This document shows, piece after piece, positions 53,378 to 62,683 of a stretch of DNA of 64,000 bases. Position 1 is the first letter of the stretch. Each line of letters begins with the position of its first letter. The position numbers and the translations under genes are program-made. The notes beneath the pieces were generated by a model. It had not been told where the DNA came from and ran no database searches. It saw only the letters and a list, made by a program, of their open reading frames with translations. The DNA is from Aquimonas sp041395245 (GTDB taxonomy: Bacteria > Pseudomonadota > Gammaproteobacteria > Xanthomonadales > Xanthomonadaceae), in contig JAWLAY010000004.1 in NCBI GenBank assembly GCA_041395245.1, forward strand, positions 124,001 to 188,000, written 5' to 3'.

Positions 53378-53914
53378 ATGCCAATCCGTCGCTGCGCACG
53401 ATCCTGTATCGCTCTGCTTCTGGGATGCCTTTGCGTTCTCGGCCTTGGTATCACGCTCCCCATTCACGCCGCCGGGAACAGCCCTATGCCTCCCGAAAAC
53501 CCGTTGAGCATCGTCTACGCCAGCAACAACGGCAGCCTGCCGCCACCGTATCGCCGTGATACGCGAATCCGCATTGCCCGTGATGGTTCGACCCTCATTG
53601 AACACAGCCGCGGCTACGACGCCAGCACCACGACTCGTCGTCAGGCCCGGATCGATCCAGCTGAGCTGTCCGCGCTGTCTGCGTGGCTCAGCGAATCGGG
53701 CGTCTGGTCATTGCCGTGGCGCGCACAGGAACCGCGCGCGGTGGGCGGTGCAACGCACTACCTCGAACTGACCCTGGGCGAACGCCAGCTTGCCCTGCCG
53801 ATCCAGCCGGTCGAATCGCAGCGCGCATTGCGCGATGAAATTCTGCGCCGCGTGCTGGCCCTGATTCCGCCCGATCCGGGCAAGGTAGCCGATCAGCACG
53901 ACGATCCGTCCTGA
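53378..53914 (+). CDS. Secreted protein of unknown function
   Basis: The 178-aa product has a signal peptide (about 1-31, LGLGITLPIHAAG) and a mature domain with RDTRIRIARDGSTLIEHSRG and THYLELTLGERQLALPIQPV, suggesting a small beta-sandwich. Not recognised as a named family. The chosen ATG (53378) follows GAGTTGAAG; the longer frame overlaps trhO's promoter and lacks support. It sits 68 bases before glyA in the same direction. Confidence 0.65.
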   Translation: MPIRRCARSCIALLLGCLCVLGLGITLPIHAAGNSPMPPENPLSIVYASNNGSLPPPYRRDTRIRIARDGSTLIEHSRGYDASTTTRRQARIDPAELSALSAWLSESGVWSLPWRAQEPRAVGGATHYLELTLGERQLALPIQPVESQRALRDEILRRVLALIPPDPGKVADQHDDPS

Positions 53915-53982
53915 GCACCGCGCTTGGCACCGCCCGGCGCGGAGTATCCTATGCGCCCCTCCGCCAGACTGGTGTTTCCCGC

Positions 53983-55233
53983 ATGTTTGCTTCCACGCTC
54001 AAGATCGAAGGTTACGACCCTGAACTGGCCGCGGCGATGGCCGCCGAACGGCAACGGCAGGAAGACCATGTCGAACTGATCGCCTCGGAAAACTACGCAA
54101 GTCCGCGCGTGTTGGAAGCACAAGGCAGCGTGCTCACCAACAAGTACGCGGAAGGGTATCCCGGCAAGCGCTACTACGGTGGTTGCGAGTACGTCGATAT
54201 CGCCGAAAAGCTGGCCATCGAGCGGGTCAAACAACTGTTCGGTGCCGACTACGCCAACGTGCAGCCGCATTCCGGCTCGCAGGCCAATGCCGCCGTGTAT
54301 CTGGCCCTGCTGCAGCCCGGTGACACCATTCTCGGCATGTCGTTGGCGCATGGCGGTCACCTGACCCATGGTGCCAAGGTCAACTTCAGCGGCAAGATTT
54401 TCAACGCCGTGCAGTACGGCGTGGATGAAAACGGCCTGCTCGACTACAACGAAATCGAACGCCTGGCGCAGGAACACCGCCCGAAAATGCTGGTTGGCGG
54501 TTTTTCGGCCTACTCGCAAAAAATCGACTGGGCGCGCATGGCGGGTATCGCCAAGTCGGTCGGCGCGTACTTCTTCGTCGACATGGCGCACGTCGCCGGT
54601 CTGGTCGCAGCGGACGTGTATCCCAACCCCGTTCCGCATGCCGACGTGGTGACCTCGACCACCCACAAGACCCTGCGCGGCCCGCGCGGCGGCATCATCC
54701 TGGCCAAGGCCAACGACGAACTGGAAAAGAAGTTCCAGTCGCTGGTCTTCCCTGGCACGCAGGGCGGTCCGCTGATGCACGTCATCGCCGCCAAGGCGGT
54801 GGCCTTCAAGGAAGCGCTGGAGCCCGATTTCGCTCGCTATCAGCAACAAGTCGTCGTCAACGCCCAGGCCATGGCAAAGACCTTGATTTCGCGCGGCTAC
54901 AAGATCGTTTCGGGCGGCACCGAAAACCATCTGATGTTGATCGACCTGATCGGTCGCGACGTCAGTGGCAAGGATGCCGAAGCAGCGCTCGGCAAGGCGC
55001 ACATCACGGTCAACAAGAACTCGGTGCCGAATGATCCGCGCTCGCCCTTCGTCACCTCGGGCCTGCGCATCGGCACGCCCGCCGTGACCACGCGTGGCTA
55101 CGGCGAAGCCGAATGCATCGCCTTGGCAGGTTGGATTGCCGACATTCTGGATGCGCCCGGCGACGAGGCTGTCCTGACACGGGTGCGCGAGGCCGTGACC
55201 ACGCAGTGCAAACAGTTCCCGGTTTACGGCTGA
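53983..55233 (+). CDS. glyA: Serine hydroxymethyltransferase
   Basis: The 416-aa PLP enzyme interconverts serine and glycine with tetrahydrofolate, supplying one-carbon units. Signatures: ELIASENYASPRVLEAQGSV, NKYAEGYPGKRYYGGCEYVD, QPHSGSQANAAVY, and the PLP lysine in TSTTHKTLRGPRGG (about 229). Length is standard. It is the first of glyA-nrdR-GNAT-ribD, a common gammaproteobacterial order. Confidence 0.98.
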   Translation: MFASTLKIEGYDPELAAAMAAERQRQEDHVELIASENYASPRVLEAQGSVLTNKYAEGYPGKRYYGGCEYVDIAEKLAIERVKQLFGADYANVQPHSGSQANAAVYLALLQPGDTILGMSLAHGGHLTHGAKVNFSGKIFNAVQYGVDENGLLDYNEIERLAQEHRPKMLVGGFSAYSQKIDWARMAGIAKSVGAYFFVDMAHVAGLVAADVYPNPVPHADVVTSTTHKTLRGPRGGIILAKANDELEKKFQSLVFPGTQGGPLMHVIAAKAVAFKEALEPDFARYQQQVVVNAQAMAKTLISRGYKIVSGGTENHLMLIDLIGRDVSGKDAEAALGKAHITVNKNSVPNDPRSPFVTSGLRIGTPAVTTRGYGEAECIALAGWIADILDAPGDEAVLTRVREAVTTQCKQFPVYG

Positions 55234-55260
55234 TCCCTCGCACTCCGGCATCCAGATCGC

Positions 55261-55788
55261 ATGCACTGTCCGTTCTGCCAGCACGAAGACACCCGCGTGA
55301 TCGACTCGCGGGTCAGCGACGACGGCGCCAGCATTCGCCGTCGTCGCGAGTGCCCGGCCTGTAGCGAACGCTTCTCCACGGTGGAGATGGCCGAACTGCG
55401 TCTGCCATCGGTGATCAAGAGTGATGGCCGACGCGAACTGTTCGACGAACGCAAGCTGCGCTACAGCTTCGAGCGTGCGCTGCAGAAGCGTCCGATCAGC
55501 GCGCACCAGATCGACCTCGCCGTACGTCAGGTGCAGAACGAACTGCGTCGACACGGCGAGCGCGAAGTCGCTTCGCGGCGACTTGGCGAGTTCGTGATGG
55601 AGCAACTCAAGCGGCTGGACGAAGTGGCCTACGTGCGCTTTGCTTCGGTGTATCGCAGCTTCCAGGACGTGCAGGCATTCCGCGAGGAGATCGAAAAGCT
55701 CGAACGCGATCTGCCCGCCTCGCAAAGCCTGCCGCTCCCGCTCGAAAGCGTCGAGACACGCCCCACCCGCGTCCGTCGTGGCAGCTGA
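55261..55788 (+). CDS. nrdR: Transcriptional repressor NrdR
   Basis: The 175-aa repressor of ribonucleotide reductase genes has an N-terminal zinc ribbon (MHCPFCQHEDTRVIDSR ... CPACSERFSTVE, four Cys) and an ATP-cone (VIKSDGRRELFDERKLRYSF, about 50-140) that senses dATP/ATP. NrdR-box-like sequences are present at the nrdA promoter 7 kb downstream (62350 and 62382), so its target is likely in this window. It starts 27 bases after glyA. Confidence 0.97.
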   Translation: MHCPFCQHEDTRVIDSRVSDDGASIRRRRECPACSERFSTVEMAELRLPSVIKSDGRRELFDERKLRYSFERALQKRPISAHQIDLAVRQVQNELRRHGEREVASRRLGEFVMEQLKRLDEVAYVRFASVYRSFQDVQAFREEIEKLERDLPASQSLPLPLESVETRPTRVRRGS

Positions 55789-55794
55789 GGCTGC

Positions 55795-56295
55795 ATGACG
55801 CGGCAGATCGTGCACGCCAGCGCGCAGCCGCAGCGCTTGCCCGAGCTGGCGCAGTGGCACCATCGTGAATGGGGTCATCTCTACGATGACTGGACCGAAC
55901 AGATCGCCCTGCAGGAATTGCAATCGCACGCCGATGCCGACGCCGCGGTCGACACAACCTGGTTGATGCTGCGCGGCGACACGCTGTGCGGTTCGGTCAG
56001 TCTGGTCAGCGAAGATGCGCCCGCGCTGCGTCACCTCGCTGGACCTTGGCTGGCCAGCCTGTGGATCGCGCCGGACCTTCGTCGACAGGGTCTGGGCGCG
56101 ATGCTGGTTCGCCATGTGATTGGGCACGCGCACGACCACGCGATACCGATGCTGCGGTTGTTCACTCCGCGCAACGAGCTCTGGTATCACAAGCTCGGCT
56201 GGCAACGCGAACACGCTGCAGAACTGCTGGGACAGACGGTCATCGTGATGTCCTGCCTGCCTGCGCAGGCCATCGCCGCCGAGCGCGGGCCGTGA
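55795..56295 (+). CDS. GNAT family N-acetyltransferase
   Basis: The 166-aa protein has a GNAT fold: LWIAPDLRRQGLGAMLVRHV gives the acetyl-CoA-binding Q/RxxGxG/A motif (about 96-115), followed by LRLFTPRNELWYHKLGW. The substrate is unknown. The stop overlaps the GTG start of ribD (GTGA), so co-translation is likely. Confidence 0.9.
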   Translation: MTRQIVHASAQPQRLPELAQWHHREWGHLYDDWTEQIALQELQSHADADAAVDTTWLMLRGDTLCGSVSLVSEDAPALRHLAGPWLASLWIAPDLRRQGLGAMLVRHVIGHAHDHAIPMLRLFTPRNELWYHKLGWQREHAAELLGQTVIVMSCLPAQAIAAERGP

Positions 56296-57380
56296 GCGCA
56301 TTCAGCGCCATCGACCATGACTTCATGCAGCGCGCCCTGGCGCTGGCCGCGCAGGGTCTGCATACCACCCAGCCCAACCCGCGCGTTGGCTGCGTCCTGG
56401 TCCGCGATGACGTTGTCGTCGGCGAAGGCTGGCATCAGCGCGCTGGCGAAGCCCATGCCGAAGTCCACGCGCTGCGCATGGCAGGCGAACGGGCCGACGG
56501 CGCAACCGCCTACGTCACGCTGGAACCCTGCGGGCTGCATGGGCGCACGCCGCCCTGCGCCGATGCGCTGATCCGCGCCGGTGTGCGGCGCGTGGTGATT
56601 GCCAGCGAAGACGCGTTCCAGCGCGAGGGCGCGGCCATCGCGCGCATGCGTGCGGCGGGTATCGCGGTGCAAATCGGCCTGCTCCGCGACGAAGCGCGCG
56701 AACTGAATGTCGGCTTCTTTCAGCGCATCGAGAGCGGGCGACCGTTTGTCCGCCTGAAGCTCGCCATGAGTCTGGATGGGCGTACCGCGCTCGCCTCGGG
56801 CGAATCGAAGTGGATCACTGGCGAAGCGGCGCGCGCCGATGTGCAGCACTGGCGTGCTCGCAGTTCCGCCATCGTCACCGGCATCGGCACCGTGCTCGCC
56901 GATGATCCGGCACTCACCGTGCGTTGGCCAGATCGCGAATTTCGCCCGCCGCTGCGGGTGGTGCTGGATTCCGCCGCGCGGCTGTCCGCTCAACACCAAC
57001 TCGCCAACGACGGACTCGCCCCGACCCTGCGCGCGCACGCCACCGACGTCGATGCCGACGAACTGCTCGGCGTGGAAAACCTGCCCATCCCGCGTCGTCA
57101 GTCAGGTCTGGATCTGCAAGCCCTGCTGCAAGCGCTGGCACAACGCGGCTGCAACGAAGTTCTGATCGAATGCGGCGCGCGACTGGCCGCGACGCTGCTG
57201 ACCGAGAATCTTTGCGACGAACTGCTGCTCTACATCGCACCCGTGCTGCTGGGTGATCAGGCGCGCCCGTTGCTGAATGGCATGAACCCCGCACAGCTCG
57301 CCGACGCCACACGCCTGACACTGATCGAACAGGTTCGCATCGGCGACGATCTGCGCCTGCGCCTTCGCCGAACGCCCTGA
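56292..57380 (+). CDS. ribD: Bifunctional riboflavin deaminase-reductase RibD
   Basis: The 362-aa enzyme catalyses the second and third steps of riboflavin synthesis. The N-terminal deaminase has zinc motifs HAEVHALRMAG (HAE) and PCGLHGRTPPC (PCxxxGxxxxC); the C-terminal reductase (about 150-362) begins RPFVRLKLAMSLDGRTALAS. The start is a GTG at 56292 within the GNAT stop. ribE/ribBA/ribH do not follow as they do in many relatives. Confidence 0.95.
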   Translation: MSAFSAIDHDFMQRALALAAQGLHTTQPNPRVGCVLVRDDVVVGEGWHQRAGEAHAEVHALRMAGERADGATAYVTLEPCGLHGRTPPCADALIRAGVRRVVIASEDAFQREGAAIARMRAAGIAVQIGLLRDEARELNVGFFQRIESGRPFVRLKLAMSLDGRTALASGESKWITGEAARADVQHWRARSSAIVTGIGTVLADDPALTVRWPDREFRPPLRVVLDSAARLSAQHQLANDGLAPTLRAHATDVDADELLGVENLPIPRRQSGLDLQALLQALAQRGCNEVLIECGARLAATLLTENLCDELLLYIAPVLLGDQARPLLNGMNPAQLADATRLTLIEQVRIGDDLRLRLRRTP

Positions 57381-57509
57381 CCGCACAGCCACCCATTGCC
57401 AGCAGCCCGGCGTCCGCAAACGCCACCCGGATACGTGTCTGGCCTCGTGTCCCAGCGGACACTTGCTCAATCTGTTAGATTTCGCGCCGCCTCAATCTGG
57501 AGTTCACAC

Positions 57510-58472
57510 ATGAAACGCATCGTCAAACTGGCCGCCAGTGCGCTGTTCGCCGCCTCGCTGGTCGCCTGTTCTTCTTCCGAAGCACCGCAGGATCCGGCCA
57601 AGGCCACGCAGGATCCAGTCGGCGCGATCAACGCCAGCGCGCAAGCCCTGAAAGCCGGCGACATCCTTCAGACGGTCCGTCTGGTGCTGCCGGAAGACAA
57701 GTTCGCAGAAGCCAAGAAGAAGTACGAAGAGGGCGTGAAGGCCAATCCGCCCAGCGACGAAGACAAGGCACAGTTCGCCGAAGCCATGGCCAAGTTCACG
57801 GCCGATGGTGCCGAAGACGCACTGATGGCCGAACTGGAACCGCAACTGGCGATGTTCGACAGCCAGTACGCCGCACAGATGCCGATGATGATCGGCATGG
57901 GTCGTGGCTTTGCTGCCCAGGCGATCCAGCAGGATGCCACGCTGACCCCCGAACAGAAGACCGAAGCCACTGCCGCCATCGATGCGATGGGCAACTGGCT
58001 GGGTGGCGTCAAGCTGTCCGACCGCGCCCTGGTGCGTCAGGCCGTCGGCGAAGCCGTGGCAACCGCCCGCGCCCTGAAGATGAGCTCGCTGGACGAGCTG
58101 CAGAACATGTCGTTTGAAGACATGCTGGGCAAGGTGGGCGTCGCCTTCACCGGCCTGAAGAAGATCTTCAAGGTTTACGGTTTCGATCTGGATGCCACGC
58201 TGGACAGCATGAAGTCCGAAATCGTCTCGCAGGAAGGCGACACCGCCAAGGTCAAGGTCAGCTACACGCTGTTCGGTCAGAACCTGAGCAGCCAGACCGA
58301 CATGGTGAAGGTCGGCGATCGCTGGTATGGCAAGGACTCGATGGCCAAGATCGGCGAAGCCTTCAACCCGGCACCGGCCGCTGAAGAAGTCGTGATCGAC
58401 GAAGAAGAAGTGATCGACGAAACCGTCGATGGCGAAGAAGAAGCTGTCACCGAAGAAGCCGCCAGCGAGTAA
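57510..58472 (+). CDS. Lipoprotein with acidic C-terminal tail, unknown function
   Basis: The 320-aa lipoprotein (lipobox SLVACSSS, Cys20) is helical and rich in Ala, Lys, Glu and Met (for example KFAEAKKKYEEGVKANPPSD). A predicted stalk follows, then a domain containing VKVSYTLFGQNLSSQTDMVK and VGDRWYGKDSMAKIGEAF. The last ~30 residues are almost all Glu/Asp/Val/Ala (EEVVIDEEEVIDETVDGEEE). No named family was recognised. An RBS (CTGGAG) precedes the ATG at 57510. It stands alone, between ribD and plsB. Confidence 0.75.
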   Translation: MKRIVKLAASALFAASLVACSSSEAPQDPAKATQDPVGAINASAQALKAGDILQTVRLVLPEDKFAEAKKKYEEGVKANPPSDEDKAQFAEAMAKFTADGAEDALMAELEPQLAMFDSQYAAQMPMMIGMGRGFAAQAIQQDATLTPEQKTEATAAIDAMGNWLGGVKLSDRALVRQAVGEAVATARALKMSSLDELQNMSFEDMLGKVGVAFTGLKKIFKVYGFDLDATLDSMKSEIVSQEGDTAKVKVSYTLFGQNLSSQTDMVKVGDRWYGKDSMAKIGEAFNPAPAAEEVVIDEEEVIDETVDGEEEAVTEEAASE

Positions 58473-58526
58473 GCGCTAGCCGCGCCCGCGCCGACTCCAG
58501 GTCGCGCGCAGGCAAATCGGTACCCC

Positions 58527-58554
58527 ACGACGCCCGGCTCTGGCCGGGCGTCGT
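58527..58554 (+). terminator. hairpin after the acidic-tail lipoprotein gene
   Basis: ACGACGCCCGG and CCGGGCGTCGT form a perfect 11-bp stem with a 6-base loop (CTCTGG), 55 bases after the stop codon. No T-run follows (GCTATG). Confidence 0.65.
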
Positions 58555-58608
58555 GCTATGTACCTTGTGCACATCGCATCGCTGCCCGGCTGCAGTGATA
58601 ATGGACTC

Positions 58609-61122
58609 ATGAACAACCAATCGACAAACCGCGCCAGTCACGCCCCTTGGTGGCAACGCCTGCTGGGTCGCTGGATGCGACCGTGGGTCACGCTGCGTCA
58701 GCAGCTGCCCTTGCCCGAGCATCGCCAGATCCAGCTCGATCAACCGGTGTGCTACGTACTGGAGCGTTACGGCGTTTCGAACACGCTGATCCTCAATCGC
58801 GCCTGCGAAGAAGCCGGATTGCCCGCGCCCTGGGCGGTGCTGGCACCCAACGACCTGCTCGGAAATGGTCGCGCGATGCTGGCACTGTCGCGGCGTCATG
58901 GAACTTTTCGCGAGCGCCCGCGTAATCGCACCCATTCGGTTGGCATCGCACGCCTGATCGCCGCCGCCGAAGCTGACCCCGACCTCGACGTGCAGATTGT
59001 CCCGGTCTCGATCTTCGTTGGTCGCGCACCGAATCGGCAAAGCGGCTGGTTCCGCGTGCTGTTTTCGGAAAACTGGGTGATGGTCGGTCGCTTCCGACGC
59101 TTCCTGTCGGTGCTGCTGAACGGTCGCGACACGCTGATCCAGTTCGCCTCGCCGGTATCGCTGCGCGAGGTTGTCGCCGAAGGTCTGCCCACCGAACGCG
59201 CCGTGCGCAAGCTGTCGCGTGTGCTGCGCGCGCACTTCCGTCGCATTCGTACTGCCATCATCGGCCCGGATCTGTCGCATCGACGCACCTTGGTCGACAG
59301 CGTGATCGCAGCGCCCACCGTGCAGGGTGCGATCAACGATCTCGCGCGCAAGGAAAAACTCAGCGTGGCGCAGGCCACCGGGCGAGCGCGTGGCTACGCG
59401 GTGGAAATCGCTGCGGACTATTCGCACCCCGCCGTGCGCTCGGCCTCATTCCTGCTGACCTGGGTGTGGAACAAGCTCTATGACGGTGTCACCGTCCATC
59501 ACTTCGATTCGCTGAAGCAGGTCGCGCCCGGACACGAAGTGATCTACGTGCCCAGCCACCGCAGTCATATCGACTATCTGCTGCTGTCGTATCTGCTGTA
59601 CGTCAATGGGATCGTGCCACCGCACATCGCCGCCGGTGTCAATCTGAACCTGCCGGTGGTCGGGCCGATCCTGCGTCGCGGCGGTGCGTTTTTCCTGCGC
59701 CGCAGTTTCAAGTCCAATGCCCTGTATTCGGCGGTATTCAGCGAGTACGTGGCGCGCCTGATCAGCCAGGGTGTGTCCATCGAGTACTTCATCGAAGGCG
59801 GTCGCTCACGCACCGGACGACTGCTCGAACCGAAGGCGGGCATGTTGTCGATGACCTTGCGCGCCTTCCTGCGCCAGCCGCGCACACCGGTCGTGTTTCA
59901 ACCGGTCTACATCGGCTACGAACAAGTGATGGAAGGCAAGAGTTACCTGGCCGAGCTGTCGGGCGCACCCAAGCAGAAGGAATCACTGCTGGGTCTGCTC
60001 GGCGCCTTCCGCAAGCTGCGCCACAACTATGGCAAGGTCGCGGTCAACTTCGGTCAACCGATTTTCCTTCAGCAATTGCTCGACCGGCACGATCCCGACT
60101 GGCGTCGATTTGAAACGCAGCTCGATGAAAAGCCCACCTGGATCAATGCCGCGGTCGACGAACTCGCTGTGAACATCCAGCGCGCGATCAATCAAGCCGC
60201 CGACGTCAATCCGATCAATCTGCTGGCGCTGTGTCTGCTCTCCACACCGAAGCATGCGATGGCGGAATGCGATCTGCGTGCCAGTCTGGAACTGATGAAG
60301 TCATTGATGGAGGCCCTGCCCTACTCGGGCCGCGTCACCATCACGCCACTCAGCCCCGCCGAAATCATCGCGCATGGCGAACAGGCCGGTGTGCTGGTGC
60401 GAACCGCCCATCCGCTGGGCGATGTGCTTGGTTACAGCAGTGAGCAGGCGGTACTGCAGAGCTATTACCGCAATAACGTCGTACATCTTTTTGCCGCGGC
60501 GTCGTGGGTTGCCTGCTGCTTCCAGAACAATCGTCGCCTCAGTCGTGCTGCGGTCGAAAAGCTGGGTCGTGGCCTGTATCCGTTCGTGCAGTCGGAACTG
60601 TTCCTGCCCTGGGACGCCGACGAATTTGCCGCACGTATCCAGGCCACCATCGAGCTACTCATTCAGCGCGGCCTGTTCACCTTCGATGCGGAATCCGGAA
60701 TGCTGCAGCGCGGCCCCGGCCAGACCGATGAAGTGTTCCAGTTGCGCGTGATCGCGCACAGCCTGCAACAGGCCTTCGAGCGCTATTACATCGCTATCGC
60801 CATCCTGGTGAAGAATGGTAGCGGCGTACTCGGCAGCGGCGAACTGGAAAACCTCTGCCAGCTCACTGCACAACGCCTGTCACTGCTGTATTCGCAGGCG
60901 GCGCCCGAGTTCTTCGACCGCAGTCTGTTCCGTGGCTTCATCGGCAAGCTGCGTCAACTGGGCATCGTGCGGCTGGATGCCAACAGCAAGCTCGCGTTTG
61001 ACGAAGCGCTGGAAAGCTGGGCCAAGGACGCGCGCCTGATTCTGTCGCGCGAACTGCGCCATTCGATCCTGAAAATCAGCCCGGAAATCGCCAGCGCCGT
61101 GACCAGCGAACCCGCTGTCTGA
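58609..61122 (+). CDS. plsB: Glycerol-3-phosphate acyltransferase PlsB
   Basis: The 837-aa membrane-associated enzyme acylates sn-glycerol-3-phosphate, the first step of phospholipid synthesis. Acyltransferase motifs are in order: IYVPSHRSHIDYLLLSYLLY (HX4D, about 324), GGAFFLRRSFKSNALYSAVF (motif II), IEYFIEGGRSRTGRLLEPKA (motif III) and PVVFQPVYIGYEQVMEGKSY (motif IV). Length matches E. coli PlsB (about 800). The start at 58609 follows the terminator; the longer frame (58558) begins right after the hairpin and lacks an RBS. Confidence 0.97.
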   Translation: MNNQSTNRASHAPWWQRLLGRWMRPWVTLRQQLPLPEHRQIQLDQPVCYVLERYGVSNTLILNRACEEAGLPAPWAVLAPNDLLGNGRAMLALSRRHGTFRERPRNRTHSVGIARLIAAAEADPDLDVQIVPVSIFVGRAPNRQSGWFRVLFSENWVMVGRFRRFLSVLLNGRDTLIQFASPVSLREVVAEGLPTERAVRKLSRVLRAHFRRIRTAIIGPDLSHRRTLVDSVIAAPTVQGAINDLARKEKLSVAQATGRARGYAVEIAADYSHPAVRSASFLLTWVWNKLYDGVTVHHFDSLKQVAPGHEVIYVPSHRSHIDYLLLSYLLYVNGIVPPHIAAGVNLNLPVVGPILRRGGAFFLRRSFKSNALYSAVFSEYVARLISQGVSIEYFIEGGRSRTGRLLEPKAGMLSMTLRAFLRQPRTPVVFQPVYIGYEQVMEGKSYLAELSGAPKQKESLLGLLGAFRKLRHNYGKVAVNFGQPIFLQQLLDRHDPDWRRFETQLDEKPTWINAAVDELAVNIQRAINQAADVNPINLLALCLLSTPKHAMAECDLRASLELMKSLMEALPYSGRVTITPLSPAEIIAHGEQAGVLVRTAHPLGDVLGYSSEQAVLQSYYRNNVVHLFAAASWVACCFQNNRRLSRAAVEKLGRGLYPFVQSELFLPWDADEFAARIQATIELLIQRGLFTFDAESGMLQRGPGQTDEVFQLRVIAHSLQQAFERYYIAIAILVKNGSGVLGSGELENLCQLTAQRLSLLYSQAAPEFFDRSLFRGFIGKLRQLGIVRLDANSKLAFDEALESWAKDARLILSRELRHSILKISPEIASAVTSEPAV

Positions 61123-61127
61123 CCCAC

Positions 61128-61154
61128 GCGCCAAGCCCGTTCAGGGCTTGGCGC
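61128..61154. terminator. bidirectional hairpin between plsB and the YeeE/YedE gene
   Basis: GCGCCAAGCCC and GGGCTTGGCGC form a perfect 11-bp stem with a 5-base loop, overlapping the last codons of the convergent YeeE/YedE gene and 6 bases after the plsB stop. No T-run. Confidence 0.65.
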
Positions 61155-62229
61155 CATTCAGACGCGGCAACAGGGTCGAAGCGCCCTTGGGACCATCGAT
61201 CAGGCGGTCGGCGATGCCACCGCCCAGCCACATACCGATCAGTGCCACCCAAGCCGTTAATGCAAACACCGAACCACCGGTGATACCCGCCCCGACCGCG
61301 CAGCCGCCGGCCATCATCGATCCGAAGCCCATCAGCACCGCCCCGATCACGTAACGCGGCACGCTGTAGCCGGGACCAAACGTCTCGACATGCCATTCCT
61401 TGCCGACCAGTGCCCCGATCAGCGAACCGAGGAATACGCCCGGCAACAGTCCCAGCGCAAAGGTCCAAGGCCCGTCCGGTTCGATCAGCACGCGCATCAG
61501 CCAATCTGACGAGGGTCCGCTGAAAGTGATGCCCTGAATCTGCACCGGTTCGAACGAGTTGTTCATGATGTTGTAGGTCGCCCACCAAGCCAGCGCCACC
61601 ATCAATCCAGCACCGATCCCGCTGGCCCATTGCCAGACACTACCGACCGCGCGATAGGCATAGAACAGCGCCGCCACGGCCCAGATCAGTCCAAATACCA
61701 AGCCGCCCCAATGGCCCACACCGAGTAAGGCCAACAGGTCGCGCGAACTCGCATCAACGGTCCACCACCCGGCAATTGTCTCGCGCAGCGGCACCAGCAC
61801 GCCCTGGCTCGCCGCCTGCGCGGCCACGGAAAACACCAACCCGGCAAGCAGTGCGCGCAAGTTGCCATTGGCGGACAGGATCAGCAATCGACTGGCACAG
61901 CCTCGGGTCATCACCATGCCGATACCGAACATCAGACCACCGACCAACGCGCCCGACAGGCTGCCACGCGAAGACAACTGACGCGCCGTGCTGACGTCCA
62001 GCCAGTCGAGCAGGATCATGCCCTGGATGGCGACCACCGCACTGGCGAAGGACAGCAACCACACCGCCAGCTTGTCGCCAAAGTGGCCGTGCCAGAACGC
62101 CACCGCCGCACCACGAAGGCAGAACTTGGAGCGCTGACCGAAGAACCCGAAGCCCAGTCCGACGACGGCACCCGTCATCGCGAGCACGGCAGGCTCACCC
62201 CAGCGATCAATCCACGCAGTCCAGTCCAT
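61141..62229 (-). CDS. YeeE/YedE family sulfur (thiosulfate) transporter
   Basis: The 362-aa protein has about nine to ten transmembrane segments arranged as two repeats. It carries the family cysteines in SKFCLRGA (about 37), MTRGCASRLL (about 108) and MMAGGCAVGAG (about 313), which in TsuA relay thiosulfate through the channel. Full length suggests a complete two-repeat transporter rather than the split YedE/YeeE pair. No TusA-like gene (TsuB) or sulfurtransferase gene adjoins it. It is divergent from the nrdA leader. Confidence 0.88.
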   Translation of the reverse strand: MDWTAWIDRWGEPAVLAMTGAVVGLGFGFFGQRSKFCLRGAAVAFWHGHFGDKLAVWLLSFASAVVAIQGMILLDWLDVSTARQLSSRGSLSGALVGGLMFGIGMVMTRGCASRLLILSANGNLRALLAGLVFSVAAQAASQGVLVPLRETIAGWWTVDASSRDLLALLGVGHWGGLVFGLIWAVAALFYAYRAVGSVWQWASGIGAGLMVALAWWATYNIMNNSFEPVQIQGITFSGPSSDWLMRVLIEPDGPWTFALGLLPGVFLGSLIGALVGKEWHVETFGPGYSVPRYVIGAVLMGFGSMMAGGCAVGAGITGGSVFALTAWVALIGMWLGGGIADRLIDGPKGASTLLPRLNGAKP

Positions 62230-62349
62230 GCATCACCTCGGCACCTTGTTCGCCGGTATTGCAACATGCCAGTGCAAGCGAGGATTGATCCAGCGCAATT
62301 GCACTGCAGCGCAAGCGCACGTGACTGGAACAGCGACTGCGGACCTATG

Positions 62350-62365
62350 GATCAGCATATTGTGT
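62350..62365 (+). promoter_or_regulatory. putative NrdR box 1
   Basis: GATCAGCATATTGTGT matches the NrdR box consensus ACACWATATATWGTGT at 11 of 16 positions, including the right half ATATTGTGT. It ends at the first base of the putative -35 hexamer TTGACC (62365-62370). Confidence 0.6.
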
Positions 62366-62393
62366 TGACCTGACCTGGAAACCCCAATATCTT
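62365..62393 (+). promoter_or_regulatory. putative nrdA promoter
   Basis: TTGACC (62365-62370) and TATCTT (62388-62393) are separated by 17 bases, a good fit to a housekeeping sigma-70 promoter. Transcription would start near 62400, just at the beginning of the riboswitch. Confidence 0.6.
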
Positions 62394-62397
62394 GTGG
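62382..62397 (+). promoter_or_regulatory. putative NrdR box 2
   Basis: CCCCAATATCTTGTGG matches the NrdR box consensus at 12 of 16 positions and overlaps the -10 hexamer. The gap to box 1 is 16 bases, the spacing (about three helical turns centre to centre) typical of paired NrdR boxes. Confidence 0.62.
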
Positions 62398-62398
62398 T

Positions 62399-62634
62399 CG
62401 TTGGTGTTTCTGGCGCCCGCCAGAAACCGAAGAGGGAAGCCGGTGTGAATCCGGCGCTGCCCCGCAGCGGTCAGCGGAAACGAACCCATCATTGGCACTG
62501 GGCCTTGGCCTGGGAAGCGATGGGCTAGGCGAAGCGCAAAGTCGTCATTCATCTCGAGCTGCCCTTGGCCGCTCGCACTGGACAGACGACCTGCGCTTCA
62601 GGTCCGCAAGCCCGAAGACCTGCCGACAGACCGC
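62399..62634 (+). ncRNA. Cobalamin (B12) riboswitch
   Basis: The conserved core is read directly: a P2-type hairpin TTTCTGGC-GCCC-GCCAGAAA (62407-62426), the core GAAGAGGGAAGCCGGTG (62430-62446) with AATCCGGCGCTGCCCCGC following, CACTGG (62496-62501), a GGGAAG element (62512-62517) and the B12 box AAGCCCGAAGACCTGCC (62608-62624; consensus AAGCCRGRAGACCTGCC). Outer strands near TCGTTGG and CCGACAGACC can pair as P1. It lies in the 5' leader of the nrdA gene, 250 bases before the start codon. B12-sensing leaders usually switch genes off when cobalamin is plentiful. Confidence 0.93.
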
Positions 62635-62683
62635 GCTCATGCACATCGCGCGGTGTCCGGCCATACGGGTCTTCGCGGTAAGA

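Noticed and set aside
53893..56301. 802-codon open frame on the minus strand
   Set aside because: Antisense to glyA, nrdR and the GNAT gene, all of which are firmly identified; the translation is shadow-like.
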